From Chimaeribacter californicus (GTDB lineage Bacteria; Pseudomonadota; Gammaproteobacteria; Enterobacterales; Enterobacteriaceae), in NCBI RefSeq assembly GCF_002858675.1, contig NZ_PJZF01000001.1, positions 310,001 to 374,000 on the forward strand: a DNA stretch of 64,000 nucleotides, given 5' to 3'. Positions within the stretch are counted from its first letter, which is position 1. Every line of letters begins with the position of its first letter. The notes beneath the pieces are model-generated. The model was given only the letters and a program-made list of their open reading frames with translations. It ran no database searches and was not told the origin of the DNA. The position numbers and the translations under genes are program-made. Below are positions 33,857 to 45,567 of the stretch, in pieces.

Positions 33857-35785
33857 ATGCCTGTTATTACTCTTCCTGATGGAAGCCAGCGTCACTATGA
33901 CCGTGCCGTATCCCCGATGGATGTGGCCCTGGATATCGGCCCCGGCCTGGCGAAAGCCTGTATTGCCGGCCGCGTAAACGGGGAGCTGGTTGATGCCGGT
34001 GACCTGATCGAGACCGACGCCCAGCTTGCCATCATCACCGCCAAAGACCCGGAAGGCCTGGAAATCCTGCGCCACTCCTGTGCGCACCTGCTGGGGCACG
34101 CCATCAAACAGCTGTGGCCGGACACCAAAATGGCTATCGGCCCGGTGATTGATAACGGCTTCTATTATGATGTCGATATCGACCGCACGCTGACCCAGGA
34201 AGATCTGGATCTGCTGGAAAAGCGGATGCATGAGCTGGCGGACAAAGACTACGACGTCATCAAGAAGAAAGTGAGCTGGCAGGAGGCGCGTGATACCTTC
34301 GCCGCCCGCGGTGAAACTTACAAGATGGCGATCCTGGATGAGAATATCAGCCATGATGACCATCCCGGTCTTTACCATCACGAAGAGTACGTGGACATGT
34401 GCCGCGGCCCGCACGTGCCGAACATGCGTTTCTGCCACCACTTCAAACTGCAGAAAACCTCCGGCGCTTACTGGCGTGGTGACAGCAACAATAAGATGCT
34501 GCAACGCATCTACGGGACGGCCTGGGCAGACAAGAAACAGCTGAACGCCTACCTGCAACGTCTGGAAGAGGCGGCCAAGCGTGACCACCGCCGCATCGGC
34601 AAGCAGCTTGATCTCTACCATATGCAGGAAGAGGCGCCGGGTATGGTGTTCTGGCATAACGATGGCTGGACCATCTTCCGTGAACTGGAAGCCTTTGTGC
34701 GCATGAAGCTCAAAGCGTACCAGTACCAGGAAGTGAAAGGCCCGTTCATGATGGACCGCGTGTTGTGGGAAAAAACCGGGCACTGGGACAACTATAAAGA
34801 GGCGATGTTTACCACCTCCTCAGAAAACCGTGAATATTGCATCAAGCCGATGAACTGCCCGGGCCACGTGCAGATCTTCAACCAGGGCCTGAAATCCTAC
34901 CGTGACCTGCCGCTGCGTATGGCGGAATTCGGCAGTTGCCACCGTAATGAGCCGTCCGGTGCGTTGCATGGCCTGATGCGCGTGCGCGGCTTTACGCAGG
35001 ATGATGCCCACATCTTCTGTACTGAAGATCAGGTGCGTGATGAGGTGAATGCCTGCATCAAGATGGTGTACGACATGTACAGCACCTTCGGTTTTGAAAA
35101 AATTGTGGTAAAATTGTCCACCCGCCCGGAAAAACGCATCGGTTCCGATGAGATGTGGACCCGTGCCGAAGACGATCTGGCCGCCGCCCTGACTGAAAAT
35201 GCGATCCCGTTTGACTACCAGCCGGGTGAGGGCGCGTTCTACGGACCGAAAATTGAATTTACCCTGTATGATTGTTTGGATCGTGCGTGGCAGTGTGGTA
35301 CCGTGCAGCTCGACTTCTCTCTGCCAGGCCGTTTGAGCGCCTCGTATGTCGGAGAGAACAATGACCGCCAGGTCCCGGTCATGATTCACCGTGCCATCCT
35401 TGGGTCGATGGAGCGTTTCATCGGTATCCTTACCGAAGAGTACGCCGGCTTCTTCCCGACCTGGCTGGCACCGGTGCAGGTTGTGGTGATGAACATTACT
35501 GACAGCCAGGCAGAGTACGTTGAAGAAGTGACCAAAAAATTGCAGGAAGTCGGCATTCGCGTGAAAGCGGACTTGAGAAACGAGAAGATAGGCTTTAAAA
35601 TTCGTGAACACACGTTGCGTCGTGTTCCCTACATGTTGGTTTGCGGTGATAAAGAGGTGGAAACAGGCAAAGTTGCCGTTCGCACCCGCCGTGGAAAAGA
35701 CCTGGGGAGCCTGGACGTCAACGAAGTCGTAGACAAACTGCTCAGCGAGATACGCAGCAGAAGTCTTCATCAACTGGAGGAATAA
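33857..35785 (+). CDS. thrS: Threonyl-tRNA synthetase
   Basis: Charges tRNA-Thr with threonine. The 642 residues (same as E. coli) contain the N-terminal TGS domain, the editing domain with [11 protein letters not shown] and the zinc-type CRGPHVPN, and class II motifs: the catalytic zinc Cys in [12 protein letters not shown], motif 2 [26 protein letters not shown], and motif 3 [19 protein letters not shown]-terminal anticodon-binding domain follows ([14 protein letters not shown]). It heads the operon with infC, whose AUU start lies three bases past the stop. Confidence 0.98.
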   Translation: MPVITLPDGSQRHYDRAVSPMDVALDIGPGLAKACIAGRVNGELVDAGDLIETDAQLAIITAKDPEGLEILRHSCAHLLGHAIKQLWPDTKMAIGPVIDNGFYYDVDIDRTLTQEDLDLLEKRMHELADKDYDVIKKKVSWQEARDTFAARGETYKMAILDENISHDDHPGLYHHEEYVDMCRGPHVPNMRFCHHFKLQKTSGAYWRGDSNNKMLQRIYGTAWADKKQLNAYLQRLEEAAKRDHRRIGKQLDLYHMQEEAPGMVFWHNDGWTIFRELEAFVRMKLKAYQYQEVKGPFMMDRVLWEKTGHWDNYKEAMFTTSSENREYCIKPMNCPGHVQIFNQGLKSYRDLPLRMAEFGSCHRNEPSGALHGLMRVRGFTQDDAHIFCTEDQVRDEVNACIKMVYDMYSTFGFEKIVVKLSTRPEKRIGSDEMWTRAEDDLAAALTENAIPFDYQPGEGAFYGPKIEFTLYDCLDRAWQCGTVQLDFSLPGRLSASYVGENNDRQVPVMIHRAILGSMERFIGILTEEYAGFFPTWLAPVQVVVMNITDSQAEYVEEVTKKLQEVGIRVKADLRNEKIGFKIREHTLRRVPYMLVCGDKEVETGKVAVRTRRGKDLGSLDVNEVVDKLLSEIRSRSLHQLEE

Positions 35786-35788
35786 AGT

Positions 35789-36340
35789 ATTAAAGGCGGA
35801 AAAAGAGTTCAACCGGCGCGTCCGAATCGCATTAACAGAGAAATTCGCGCCCAAGAAGTGCGCCTTACAGGCGTCGATGGCGAGCAGATTGGTATTGTCA
35901 GTCTGAATGAAGCTCTTGAGAAAGCTGAGGAAGCAGGCGTTGATTTAGTGGAAATCAGCCCAAATGCCGAACCGCCGGTCTGCCGCGTGATGGATTACGG
36001 CAAATTCCTCTACGAGAAGAGCAAGTCCACCAAAGAACAGAAGAAAAAACAAAAAGTTATTCAGGTCAAGGAAATCAAATTCCGGCCTGGTACCGATGAT
36101 GGCGACTATCAGGTCAAACTGCGCAACCTGGTTCGCTTTCTGGAAGATGGCGATAAAGCCAAAATCACCCTGCGTTTCCGCGGGCGTGAAATGGCGCACC
36201 AACAGATCGGTATGGAAGTGCTTAACCGCGTCCGTAAAGACCTGTGTGAAGATTCTGATTTGGCCGTTGTCGAGTCCTTCCCTTCGAAGATCGAAGGCCG
36301 TCAGATGATTATGGTGCTCGCACCTAAGAAGAAACAGTAA
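35789..36340 (+). CDS. infC: Translation initiation factor IF-3 (AUU start)
   Basis: IF-3 keeps ribosomal subunits apart and checks start-codon pairing. The reading starts at ATT 35789 with GGAGG at normal distance, giving [19 protein letters not shown] and 183 residues. ATG/GTG-only gene finding would miss the first 23 codons. IF-3 rejects non-canonical starts, so the AUU start makes infC autoregulated, as in E. coli. The N-domain ([21 protein letters not shown]), Lys-rich linker and C-domain ([29 protein letters not shown]) are all present. Confidence 0.97.
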   Translation: MKGGKRVQPARPNRINREIRAQEVRLTGVDGEQIGIVSLNEALEKAEEAGVDLVEISPNAEPPVCRVMDYGKFLYEKSKSTKEQKKKQKVIQVKEIKFRPGTDDGDYQVKLRNLVRFLEDGDKAKITLRFRGREMAHQQIGMEVLNRVRKDLCEDSDLAVVESFPSKIEGRQMIMVLAPKKKQ

Positions 36341-36357
36341 GGCTTCCAAGTAATAAG

Positions 36358-36391
36358 TCCCGCGCTGCGTTCGCGTAGCGTGGGATTTTTT
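36358..36391 (+). terminator. Terminator-like hairpin between infC and rpmI
   Basis: Stem CCCGCGCT/AGCGTGGG (one G-U pair) followed by six T residues. In E. coli the infC-rpmI junction also holds the L20 translational control region, so readthrough is expected. Confidence 0.75.
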
Positions 36392-36415
36392 CGCCTTCTG
36401 GTTCGTTGTAATTAA

Positions 36416-36634
<219 letters not shown>

Positions 36635-36659
36635 TTACACTTTTTTTAATCAAGAATAA

Positions 36660-37031
<372 letters not shown>

Positions 37032-37040
37032 GTCAGTTAA

Positions 37041-37064
37041 AAGAGGGAGCTTGCTCCCTCTTTT
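37041..37064 (+). terminator. Terminator of rplT
   Basis: Stem AAGAGGGAGC/GCTCCCTCTT with a TT loop and T-run, 10 bp beyond rplT. Confidence 0.9.
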
Positions 37065-37149
37065 ACGTTGTAATTTAAAGAGAATGTTTGACATTCTGCC
37101 CCGCAAAACCTGACAATAGCCGCCAGCTGATTTTTAAGGCACGCCCAAC

Positions 37150-37194
37150 ATGAATACTGTTGTTTTCCGCTTCTTTTTTTACTTTAGCACCTGA
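37150..37194 (+). CDS. pheM: phe operon leader peptide PheM
   Basis: A 14-codon frame reading MNTVVFRFFFYFST, with five Phe codons in eight positions (FRFFFYF). It differs from E. coli PheM only near the N-terminus. Ribosome stalling at the Phe codons when charged tRNA-Phe is scarce prevents formation of the downstream terminator and raises pheST expression. It lies about 200 bp before pheS. Confidence 0.95.
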   Translation: MNTVVFRFFFYFST

Positions 37195-37240
37195 TCTCAG
37201 GGGGCTTCTGCGCGTAAGAGAAGAAACGGAAAACAGCGCC

Positions 37241-37269
37241 AAGCCTCCCTCGCGGAGGCTTTTTTTTTG
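37241..37269 (+). terminator. Attenuator terminator of pheST
   Basis: Stem AGCCTCC/GGAGGCT with loop CTCGC and nine T residues, between pheM and pheS. Confidence 0.93.
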
Positions 37270-37354
37270 GCGTTAAAGGCAGGCATGATGCCACATCTTT
37301 TAAGGAATCAGCAGGTTACAGGCGCGGGTCATCGTTGACCGGCGAAAATAATAA

Positions 37355-38377
<1,023 letters not shown>

Positions 38378-38391
38378 GGCGGGAATATCAC

Positions 38392-40779
38392 ATGAAATTC
38401 AGTGAACTCTGGTTGCGTGAGTGGGTAAACCCAGCCATCAGCAGCAATGAACTGGCCGAGCAAATCACCATGGCCGGCCTGGAAGTGGACGGCGTGGAGC
38501 CGGTTGCCGGGGCGTTTCACGGCGTGGTGGTGGGGCATGTTGTAGAGTGCGGCCAGCACCCGAATGCAGACAAACTGCGCGTCACCAAAGTCAATGTGGG
38601 CGGCGATCGCCTGCTGGACATCGTCTGCGGCGCGCCAAATTGCCGTCAGGGCCTGAAAGTGGCAGTGGCCACTGTGGGCGCCGTACTGCCGGGCGACTTC
38701 AAAATCAAGGCCGCGAAACTGCGTGGCGAACCGTCTGAAGGCATGCTCTGCTCTTTCTCCGAGCTGGGTATTTCTGACGATCACAACGGCATCATTGAAT
38801 TGCCGGAAGAGGCGCCGATCGGTACCGACATCCGTGAATTCCTGAAGCTCAATGACAACACCATCGAAATTAGCGTGACGCCAAACCGCGCTGATTGCCT
38901 GAGCCTGATCGGTGTGGCGCGTGACGTAGCGGTGAATAACCAGCTGGCGCTGAACACACCGGAAATGGCACCGGTAGCCGCGACGCTTACCGATACGCTG
39001 CCGATCAAGGTTGAAGCCACCGAAGCCTGCCCACGCTATCTGGGCCGGGTGGTGAAGGGCATCAATGTGAAAGCGGCAACCCCGCTATGGATGCGTGAGA
39101 AGCTGCGTCGCTGCGGTATCCGCTCTATCGACCCGGTGGTGGATGTCACCAACTATGTGCTGCTCGAACTGGGCCAGCCGATGCATGCGTTCGACCTCGA
39201 TCGCATTGACGGCGGTATCGTGGTGCGAATGGCACAACCGGATGAGACGCTGGTATTACTGGACGGCACCGAAGTCAAACTGCGTGATGACACGCTGGTG
39301 ATTGCCGATCACCAGAAAGCGCTGGCAATGGGCGGCATTTTTGGGGGTGAACATTCCGGTGTGAATGGCGAGACCCAAAATGTGCTGCTGGAGTGTGCCT
39401 TCTTTGACCCGCTGGCGATTACCGGCCGTGCGCGCCGTTACGGCCTGCATACTGACGCCTCGCACCGCTATGAGCGTGGCGTAGATCCGGCTCTGCAACC
39501 CCAGGCTCTGGAGCGCGCAACGGCGCTGCTGCTGGCCATCTGCGGCGGTCAGGCCGGCCCGGTGATTGACGTCACCCATGAGGCGAGCCTGCCGCGCCCG
39601 GCCACCATTACCCTGCGCCGTGAAAAACTCAATCGCCTGATCGGTATTCAGGTAGAAGACCATCAGGTCAGTGACATCCTGACCCGTCTTGGCTGCATCG
39701 TCACCGCCATCGACGACGGCTGGCAGGCGGTGGCCCCAAGCTGGCGCTTTGACATGCAGATCGAAGAGGATCTGGTGGAAGAGGTGGCGCGCGTTTACGG
39801 CTACAACAACATCCCGGACGTGCCGGTCAGGGCGAACCTGGAGATGACCACGCACCGCGAAGCCGATTTGTCGCTGAAGCGCGTGAAAACCATGCTGGTG
39901 GATCGCGGCTATCAGGAAGCGATCACCTACAGCTTTGTTGACCCGAAAGTGCAGGCGTTGCTGCATCCGGGGGAAGAGGCGCTGATTCTGCCAAGCCCGA
40001 TCTCGGTAGAGATGTCCGCGATGCGCCTCTCCCTGTGGACAGGCCTGCTTTCTGCGGTGGTGTATAACCAGAATCGCCAGCAGGGGCGCGTGCGCCTGTT
40101 TGAAAGCGGCCTGCGTTTTGTGCCTGATAGTTCGGCAGATCTCGCTATCCGGCAGGATCTCATGCTGGCAGGTGTGATTGCCGGCCATCGCTATGAAGAG
40201 CACTGGGATCTGGCGCGCCAGCCGGTTGACTTCTACGATATGAAGGGTGATCTCGAAGCAATTCTGGATCTTACCGGTAAGGCAGCGGACATTCAGTTCC
40301 GCGCTGAGGCCAATCCGGCGCTGCATCCGGGCCAGAGTGCCGCGATTTATTTACAGGGCGAACGTATTGGTTTCATTGGGGTCGTGCACCCGGAGCTGGA
40401 GCGCAAGCTGGATCTGAACGGCCGCACCATCGTGTTTGAAATGCTGTGGAATAAGGTCGCAGACCGCGCCCTGCCTGACGCGAGCGAGATTTCGCGCTTC
40501 CCGGCAAACCGCCGTGACATCGCAATTGTAGTGGCAGAAAACGTTCCCGCAGACGATATTTTGGTCGAATGTAAGAAAGTTGGCGCAAATCAGGTAGTTG
40601 GCGTAAACTTGTTTGATGTGTACCGTGGCAAGGGCGTGGCAGACGGTTTTAAGAGCCTGGCTATCAGTCTGGTATTGCAGGATACCGCTCGTACACTGGA
40701 AGAAGAGGAGATCGCCGCTACCGTTGCAAAATGTGTAGAGGCTCTGAAACAGCGATTCCAAGCATCCTTGAGGGATTGA
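38392..40779 (+). CDS. pheT: Phenylalanyl-tRNA synthetase beta subunit
   Basis: A 795-residue partner of PheS. In order: N-terminal OB/EMAP-like tRNA-binding domain ([20 protein letters not shown]), B1/B5 domains, editing B3/B4 region ([22 protein letters not shown]), a catalytic-like domain and the C-terminal ferredoxin-fold anticodon domain ([17 protein letters not shown]). It hydrolyses mischarged Tyr-tRNA-Phe. ihfA starts four bases after its stop. Confidence 0.98.
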   Translation: MKFSELWLREWVNPAISSNELAEQITMAGLEVDGVEPVAGAFHGVVVGHVVECGQHPNADKLRVTKVNVGGDRLLDIVCGAPNCRQGLKVAVATVGAVLPGDFKIKAAKLRGEPSEGMLCSFSELGISDDHNGIIELPEEAPIGTDIREFLKLNDNTIEISVTPNRADCLSLIGVARDVAVNNQLALNTPEMAPVAATLTDTLPIKVEATEACPRYLGRVVKGINVKAATPLWMREKLRRCGIRSIDPVVDVTNYVLLELGQPMHAFDLDRIDGGIVVRMAQPDETLVLLDGTEVKLRDDTLVIADHQKALAMGGIFGGEHSGVNGETQNVLLECAFFDPLAITGRARRYGLHTDASHRYERGVDPALQPQALERATALLLAICGGQAGPVIDVTHEASLPRPATITLRREKLNRLIGIQVEDHQVSDILTRLGCIVTAIDDGWQAVAPSWRFDMQIEEDLVEEVARVYGYNNIPDVPVRANLEMTTHREADLSLKRVKTMLVDRGYQEAITYSFVDPKVQALLHPGEEALILPSPISVEMSAMRLSLWTGLLSAVVYNQNRQQGRVRLFESGLRFVPDSSADLAIRQDLMLAGVIAGHRYEEHWDLARQPVDFYDMKGDLEAILDLTGKAADIQFRAEANPALHPGQSAAIYLQGERIGFIGVVHPELERKLDLNGRTIVFEMLWNKVADRALPDASEISRFPANRRDIAIVVAENVPADDILVECKKVGANQVVGVNLFDVYRGKGVADGFKSLAISLVLQDTARTLEEEEIAATVAKCVEALKQRFQASLRD

Positions 40780-40783
40780 ACCT

Positions 40784-41080
40784 ATGGCGCTTACTAAAGC
40801 TGAAATGTCAGAACACCTGTTTGAAAAGCTCGGGCTGAGCAAACGGGATGCCAAAGACCTGGTGGAGTTGTTCTTCGAAGAAGTACGCCGTGCTTTGGAA
40901 AATGGAGAACAAGTCAAGTTGTCGGGGTTTGGCAACTTTGATCTGCGCGACAAAAACCAACGTCCGGGCCGTAACCCGAAAACGGGCGAGGACATTCCGA
41001 TTACGGCGCGTCGTGTGGTCACTTTCCGTCCGGGGCAGAAGTTAAAAAGCCGGGTAGAAAATGCGACGCCAAAAGAGTAA
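40784..41080 (+). CDS. ihfA: Integration host factor subunit alpha
   Basis: A 98-residue histone-like DNA-bending protein (HU family) that pairs with IhfB and bends DNA at specific sites. It has [20 protein letters not shown], the conserved arm with [20 protein letters not shown] containing the intercalating Pro, and a basic C-terminus. It is the last gene of the thrS-to-ihfA operon, placed four bases after pheT, followed by a strong terminator. Confidence 0.98.
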   Translation: MALTKAEMSEHLFEKLGLSKRDAKDLVELFFEEVRRALENGEQVKLSGFGNFDLRDKNQRPGRNPKTGEDIPITARRVVTFRPGQKLKSRVENATPKE

Positions 41081-41094
41081 GCACTCACCCTGTT

Positions 41095-41128
41095 AAAAAA
41101 GGCCGCCTTGTGCGGCCTTTTTCTTTTT
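41095..41128 (+). terminator. Terminator after ihfA
   Basis: Stem AAAAAAGGCCGC/GCGGCCTTTTT with a CTTGT loop and a T-rich tail. Confidence 0.92.
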
Positions 41129-41404
41129 ACGTTGCCGGTCATCCCTAAAAAATATTCGCCGCCTTTTTCGCCATTCTTTTTTTAGCATGCGGTGCTTTTT
41201 TTATTTGCCTATAGAAACGTAAATTAACTTCAGGATTATTCTGATGTATGTAAAGAAAAAATAAAGGCAGGGCGGCAGGAATAAAATACGAAGGGAATAA
41301 AAGCAAAGAAATAAAAAAGGGAGCGTGGCTCCCTTTATAGTCTGATACTTAATACCGATCTATGCTGCATTAAGTCAAATAAACCGGCTATTGTGTGTCG
41401 GCGC
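41129..41404. other. A/T-rich spacer between ihfA and the small lipoprotein gene
   Basis: Apart from the ihfA terminator and the minus-strand terminator at 41313, this stretch is A/T-rich with runs of A and T (GTGCTTTTTTTATT near 41200, purine-rich 41255-41315). No gene or clear RNA was recognised. Confidence 0.5.
41313..41337 (-). terminator. Terminator of the small Gly-rich lipoprotein gene
   Basis: On the minus strand AAAGGGAGC/GCTCCCTTT with a short loop, running into T6. It lies about 68 bp beyond the lipoprotein stop. Confidence 0.8.
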
Positions 41405-41563
41405 TTAGCGATCGAAACGCATGCCCGGGCCACCGCCGCCGTGGCCGCCACCACCATGGCCGCCGCCCCAGCCACCGCCGCCGCCAGGAGGCGGGAACAG
41501 GCAACCGGAAAGAGAAGTGACTACCAGAGCAACACCAAACATAGCAATTAATTTACGCATCAT
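41405..41563 (-). CDS. Small Gly/His-rich lipoprotein (52 aa)
   Basis: A gene below usual length cut-offs. It reads MMRKLIAMFGVALVVTSLSG then Cys: a full lipoprotein signal with lipobox LSGC. The mature peptide of about 32 residues is PPP followed by a Gly-rich run with two His and one Trp (WGGGHGGGGHGGGG) and ends in MRFDR. GAGGG lies nine bases before the double ATG, and a minus-strand terminator follows, so it looks expressed. After lipid attachment the Asp+2 rule gives no inner-membrane retention signal (Leu at +2), so outer-membrane sorting is likely. Function unknown; the His residues could bind metal. Divergent from the DUF2502 gene. Confidence 0.75.
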   Translation of the reverse strand: MMRKLIAMFGVALVVTSLSGCLFPPPGGGGGWGGGHGGGGHGGGGPGMRFDR

Positions 41564-41815
41564 TTTTATAACCCTCTAATTGAAAGCATGCTCAGTATAA
41601 AAGCGGTAATAAATAAAGCACGTAAGCTTATCGTTAAGAGTTGTTAAAGGGGATGCGGATTAATCCCCGGCTAAAAATAAAAGGTAACGGGCCGTTGAGT
41701 GTAAGGATTTTGTAAGATCAATGAAATGGATGTGCAAATGCGCTATCTGCCGATAGCGGGAAAAATAAAGAGTTGATATAAGAAGCCATGCCTAAATAAA
41801 TAAGGTGAGCATAAA

Positions 41816-42304
41816 ATGAAAACTTCTTCTTTACTGCTGCGTAGTGTGGTGTTGTGCGGCGTTCTGGCGCTGCCGGCAATTGCGCAGGCAGGCGTATCTC
41901 TTGATATTAATGTTCCTGGCGTGTCATTACATCTGGGTGATCAGGATAACCGGGGCTATTACTGGGACGGATACGACTGGCGCCCGCCACAGTGGTGGCA
42001 TGAGCATAAAAACAAGCATATCGGTGACCGTAACGAACGCGGGCTCTATTGGAACGGTGGTGGCTGGCAGCCGCACCGTCCGCCACAGCGCGCCAACGGC
42101 CCACAGCATGATAACGGCCCGCGCGGCCATGACGAGCGTGGGCACAATGACCACGGCAATCCCGGTAATGGCAACCATGGCAACGGTAATCCCGGTAATC
42201 ATGGTAACGGCAACAACGGCGATCGCGGTAATCACGGTGGCGATGATCACCGGGGCGGTAACGGCCAGCCGGTACCGCCACAGGATAATGGCCCGCGCCA
42301 TTGA
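41816..42304 (+). CDS. DUF2502-like exported protein with Gly/Asn/His-rich tail
   Basis: A 162-residue secreted protein. The signal peptide ends AIAQA; the N-terminal domain (VSLDINVPGVSLHLGDQDNRGYYWDGYDWR) has the aromatic, Asp/Trp-rich pattern of the DUF2502 family (E. coli YpeC). A second copy of the short motif follows as IGDRNERGLYWNGGGWQPH. From about residue 90 on it is a low-complexity tail of Gly, Asn, His, Asp and Pro with imperfect HGNGNPGN repeats. It is probably periplasmic or extracellular; function unknown. A terminator with a T7 run follows. Confidence 0.75.
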   Translation: MKTSSLLLRSVVLCGVLALPAIAQAGVSLDINVPGVSLHLGDQDNRGYYWDGYDWRPPQWWHEHKNKHIGDRNERGLYWNGGGWQPHRPPQRANGPQHDNGPRGHDERGHNDHGNPGNGNHGNGNPGNHGNGNNGDRGNHGGDDHRGGNGQPVPPQDNGPRH

Positions 42305-42320
42305 TTCCGATGACAGATCT

Positions 42321-42350
42321 TCAGGCCGCGCAATGCGGTCTGATTTTTTT
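42321..42350 (+). terminator. Terminator after the DUF2502-like gene
   Basis: Stem TCAGGCCGC/GCGGTCTGA (one G-U pair), loop GCAAT-type, followed by seven T residues. Confidence 0.85.
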
Positions 42351-42456
42351 ATGCCCGCACGTCATCGCTTTCCCCCTCTGGAGCTAACGCCCGCTTCCCG
42401 GTAGGATGGGGATCAATCCCATTGATTTACCGGCATTGCCGCCTCCGGATATTGTC

Positions 42457-43485
42457 ATGTACCGCGCTCCGACTGCCTCTTCTGATCTGACTTTTTCCCA
42501 CCTGATACGGCAGCAACGCCGCCGCGATCGCCGTGGGTTGATTTTGTTGGCGCTGGTGCTGGTGGGCGTGGTGGTGCTCAGCCTCAGTGCCGGGGACGCC
42601 TGGATCGGCCCGCGTCACTGGTGGGATGAGGGTGCCCGCCTGTTTGTCTGGCAGATCAGGCTGCCGCGAACGCTGGCGGTGCTGCTGGCCGGTGCGGCGC
42701 TGGCGATGGCGGGAGCCGTGATGCAATCACTGTTTGAAAACCCCCTGGCTGAGCCGGGGCTATTGGGCGTCGCCAACGGCGCAGGGGTGGCACTGGTGCT
42801 GGCGCTGCTGCTGGGGCAGGGGGTGTTGCCTGGCTGGCTCATCAGCCTGAGTGCGGTAGCTGGGGCGCTGATGGTCACCTTTTTGTTACTGATGGTTGCC
42901 CGGCGGCGCTTACTCAGCAATGCGCGGCTATTATTAGTCGGCGTGGCGCTGGGGATTGTCTGCAGCGCCGTGATGACCTGGGCCGTTTACTTCAGCACCG
43001 AACTCGATCTGCGCCAGCTTATGTACTGGATGATGGGCGGGTTCGGCGGGGTCGACTGGCAGCAGGGCTGGCTGATGCTGGGGTTGCTGCCGGTTACGCT
43101 CTGGCTTGGCGGTCAGGGCAATGCCCTGAACCTGCTGGCGTTGGGCGGTGTGCAGGCGCGGCAACTGGGGCTGGACGTCGCCCTGTGGCGCAGTCTGCTG
43201 GTGCTGGCCGTGGGCTGGCTGGTGGGGGTCAGCGTCGCGCTGGCGGGGGTGATTGGCTTTGTCGGGCTGGTTATTCCTCATATCCTGCGGCTCTGTGGGC
43301 TGACCGACCAGCGCCGCCTGCTGCCGGGCTGTGCGCTGGCCGGGGCGGCGATTCTGCTGCTGGCGGATGTGCTGGCCCGCACGCTGCTGCCTGCGGCGGA
43401 ACTGCCGATTGGCGTGGTGACCGCCACCCTCGGCGCTCCGGTTTTTATCTGGTTACTGGTGCGGCTGAAAGAGCGGCAGGCGTAA
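42457..43485 (+). CDS. btuC: Vitamin B12 ABC transporter permease BtuC
   Basis: Inner-membrane permease of the B12 importer BtuCD-F. The 342 residues form about ten hydrophobic helices. Signatures: [46 protein letters not shown], the coupling-helix region [10 protein letters not shown] and [25 protein letters not shown]. The N-terminus is about 16 residues longer than E. coli. The exact start is uncertain: GTCATG 42457 is the nearest ATG to the family start, while the frame opens at 42406. First of btuC-btuE-btuD. Confidence 0.95.
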   Translation: MYRAPTASSDLTFSHLIRQQRRRDRRGLILLALVLVGVVVLSLSAGDAWIGPRHWWDEGARLFVWQIRLPRTLAVLLAGAALAMAGAVMQSLFENPLAEPGLLGVANGAGVALVLALLLGQGVLPGWLISLSAVAGALMVTFLLLMVARRRLLSNARLLLVGVALGIVCSAVMTWAVYFSTELDLRQLMYWMMGGFGGVDWQQGWLMLGLLPVTLWLGGQGNALNLLALGGVQARQLGLDVALWRSLLVLAVGWLVGVSVALAGVIGFVGLVIPHILRLCGLTDQRRLLPGCALAGAAILLLADVLARTLLPAAELPIGVVTATLGAPVFIWLLVRLKERQA

Positions 43486-43561
43486 GGCCGCCGTCCTACC
43501 GGTTTCCCTTTTCTCTGCGGCAGCATGCTGCCCGGAACACTCTGACAGAAGGACTGATGCG

Positions 43562-44113
43562 ATGAATAAAGTTGAATTCTCTACTCCGCTGCAAACCATT
43601 GACGGTAAACCCACCACGCTGGAGGCGTACAAAGGGTCAGTGCTGCTGATTGTGAACGTTGCCTCGAAATGCGGGCTGACCAAACAGTATGAACAGCTGG
43701 AAGGGATCTATGAGGCATGGCACCCGCGCGGTTTTGAGGTGCTGGGCTTCCCAAGCAATGAGTTTGCCGGTCAGGAGCCGGGCAGTGAAGCAGAAATCCA
43801 GGCGTTTTGCAGCAGCACCTACGGCGTCACCTTCCCGATGTTCAGCAAAATTGAGGTCAATGGCGATCGCCGCCACCCGCTTTACCAGTCTCTGATTAAT
43901 GCCTGCCCAACGGCCGTGCAGGCGGAGGGCAGTGAGTTCTATAACCGTCTCGCCAGCAAAGGCCGCGAACCGAAATTCTCCCAGGATATTCTGTGGAACT
44001 TCGAGAAATTCCTGGTGGGCCGTGACGGCACCGTGATCCAGCGCTTTGCGCCGGACATGGATCCGCAGGATCCGATCATTATGGAAGCCATCAAGATCGC
44101 ACTGGCGAAATAG
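43562..44113 (+). CDS. btuE: Glutathione/thioredoxin peroxidase BtuE
   Basis: A 183-residue peroxidase of the GPx family. The peroxidatic Cys is in NVASKCGLTKQYEQLEGIYE, followed by the GPx signatures LGFPSNEFAGQEPGS (Gln) and the catalytic-tetrad WNFEKFLVGRDG. It is not needed for B12 transport in E. coli despite its name; there it acts in oxidative stress defence. It lies between btuC and btuD, with only two bases before btuD, so it is translated with it. Confidence 0.95.
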   Translation: MNKVEFSTPLQTIDGKPTTLEAYKGSVLLIVNVASKCGLTKQYEQLEGIYEAWHPRGFEVLGFPSNEFAGQEPGSEAEIQAFCSSTYGVTFPMFSKIEVNGDRRHPLYQSLINACPTAVQAEGSEFYNRLASKGREPKFSQDILWNFEKFLVGRDGTVIQRFAPDMDPQDPIIMEAIKIALAK

Positions 44114-44115
44114 GG

Positions 44116-44871
44116 ATGCTGGAACTCCGGCAATTTGCGGTGGCGGGGCGTCTCGCCCCGTTCAGTGCGGAGGTGGCCGCCGGCTGTCAGGTGCATCTGA
44201 TTGGCCCGAACGGGGCCGGCAAAAGTTCCCTGCTGGCGGCCCTGGCCGGGGTAGCTGCCAGCGGGGGCGAGGCCCGGCTGGGCGGTGAACCGCTGCTCAC
44301 ACCGCATGGGCCGCAGCAGGCCGGGCGCCGGGCCTACCTGAGCCAGCAACAGCCACCGGTCTCTATGATGCCGGTGTTTCAGTATCTGGCCCTGCATCAG
44401 CCGCCGGGCAGCGCACCGCAGGCTGTTGAACGGGTCATCGCTTACCTTGCTGCCCAACTGCGTATGGCAGACAAACTGGCACGCCCGACCACGGCGCTCT
44501 CCGGCGGTGAGTGGCAACGGGTACGGCTGATGGCGGTACTGCTCCAAATCTGGCCGACGCTTAACCCACATGGGCGGCTGCTGCTGCTTGATGAGCCGGT
44601 CAACAGCCTCGACGTTGCCCAAAAAGCCGCGTTGGATCAGCTGATCGCTGAAGTGTGCGGCCACGGCCTGTGCGTTATCCTCAGCGCCCACGATCTCAAC
44701 CACACCCTGCATCAGGCGGACACCGTCTGGCTGTTGCATCAGGGGCGGCTGGCGGCCGCCGGTTCCCCGGATGCCGTGATGCAACCGGCGCTGCTTGACC
44801 CGGTTTATGGCGTCACCTTCCAGCGTCATGCCGCCGCCGATCGCCAGTGGCTGATTACCCGTACCGCCTGA
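44116..44871 (+). CDS. btuD: Vitamin B12 ABC transporter ATPase BtuD
   Basis: ATP-hydrolysing subunit of the B12 importer, 251 residues. Walker A GPNGAGKSSL, Q-loop YLSQQQPP, signature LSGGEWQRVRLMAVLLQ, Walker B LLLLDEPVNSLD and the His-switch SAHDLNHTLHQAD. It sits on the cytoplasmic face with BtuC. Same length as E. coli BtuD. Confidence 0.97.
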   Translation: MLELRQFAVAGRLAPFSAEVAAGCQVHLIGPNGAGKSSLLAALAGVAASGGEARLGGEPLLTPHGPQQAGRRAYLSQQQPPVSMMPVFQYLALHQPPGSAPQAVERVIAYLAAQLRMADKLARPTTALSGGEWQRVRLMAVLLQIWPTLNPHGRLLLLDEPVNSLDVAQKAALDQLIAEVCGHGLCVILSAHDLNHTLHQADTVWLLHQGRLAAAGSPDAVMQPALLDPVYGVTFQRHAAADRQWLITRTA

Positions 44872-44946
44872 GCCCGGGGAATAAGCCAAATTTCGTGACG
44901 ATACGGCATAAAATCCCTGCTTCCCGGCAAAATGCCTGTTTTTCCG

Positions 44947-44975
44947 TTGGAAAGGGGGAAAAATCAGGCTACATT
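44947..44975 (+). promoter_or_regulatory. Candidate sigma-70 promoter of nlpC
   Basis: TTGGAA (44947-44952) and TACATT (44970-44975) are separated by 17 bases, about 93 bp before the nlpC start. This would give nlpC its own promoter apart from btuCED. Confidence 0.5.
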
Positions 44976-45067
44976 GAGCAGCGCGCCCGCCGGCATTGAT
45001 ACGGGGGCAAGGAGATTTCCCCCGGGAAATGAGGTTTGTTCCGCTTCTCCATCAAGGATGTTCCGCC

Positions 45068-45541
45068 ATGCGACGTTGGCCATTACTCATCTGTATTATT
45101 TTCATCAGCGGGGTATTAGTGGGGTGCAGCAGCCATGCGCCGCCGCCAAGCGGGCGTCTGGCGGATTCCATTACCGTGGTGGCAGAGCTTAACGACCAAC
45201 TCCGGCAATGGCACGGCACCCCTTACCGTTATGGCGGCCTCAGCCAGGGCGGGGTGGACTGCTCCGGGTTTGTCTACCTCACTTTCCAGGATCGCTTTGA
45301 TCTGCAACTGCCGCGTACCACCAAAGACCAGACCCACATCGGCACCAAAGTGTCGCGGGATGAGCTGCTGCCCGGTGATTTGATCTTCTTCAAGACCGGC
45401 AGTGGCGAAAATGGTCTGCATGTCGGCATTTATGACACGGATGACACCTTTATCCATGCCTCGACCAGCCAGGGGGTGACCCGTTCCTCCCTTGACAACG
45501 TTTACTGGAAGCGCGTCTATTGGCAGGCGCGGCGCATTTAG
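45068..45541 (+). CDS. nlpC: NlpC/P60 family lipoprotein NlpC
   Basis: A 157-residue lipoprotein peptidase of the NlpC/P60 family, likely a peptidoglycan stem-peptide endopeptidase. The lipobox is VLVGC; the catalytic Cys is in [12 protein letters not shown], the His in GLHVGIYD, and the third polar residue in FIHAST. The open frame begins upstream at 44996 but ATG 45068 follows AAGGA and gives a proper signal peptide. It lies downstream of btuD as in E. coli. Confidence 0.95.
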   Translation: MRRWPLLICIIFISGVLVGCSSHAPPPSGRLADSITVVAELNDQLRQWHGTPYRYGGLSQGGVDCSGFVYLTFQDRFDLQLPRTTKDQTHIGTKVSRDELLPGDLIFFKTGSGENGLHVGIYDTDDTFIHASTSQGVTRSSLDNVYWKRVYWQARRI

Positions 45542-45567
45542 CACGCTTCCCAGCCCAAGGAGGGTAC

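Noticed and set aside
42305-42456. Cobalamin riboswitch before btuCED
   Set aside because: The gap is short, is mostly taken up by a terminator, and lacks the conserved B12-box sequence; E. coli btuCED also lacks one.
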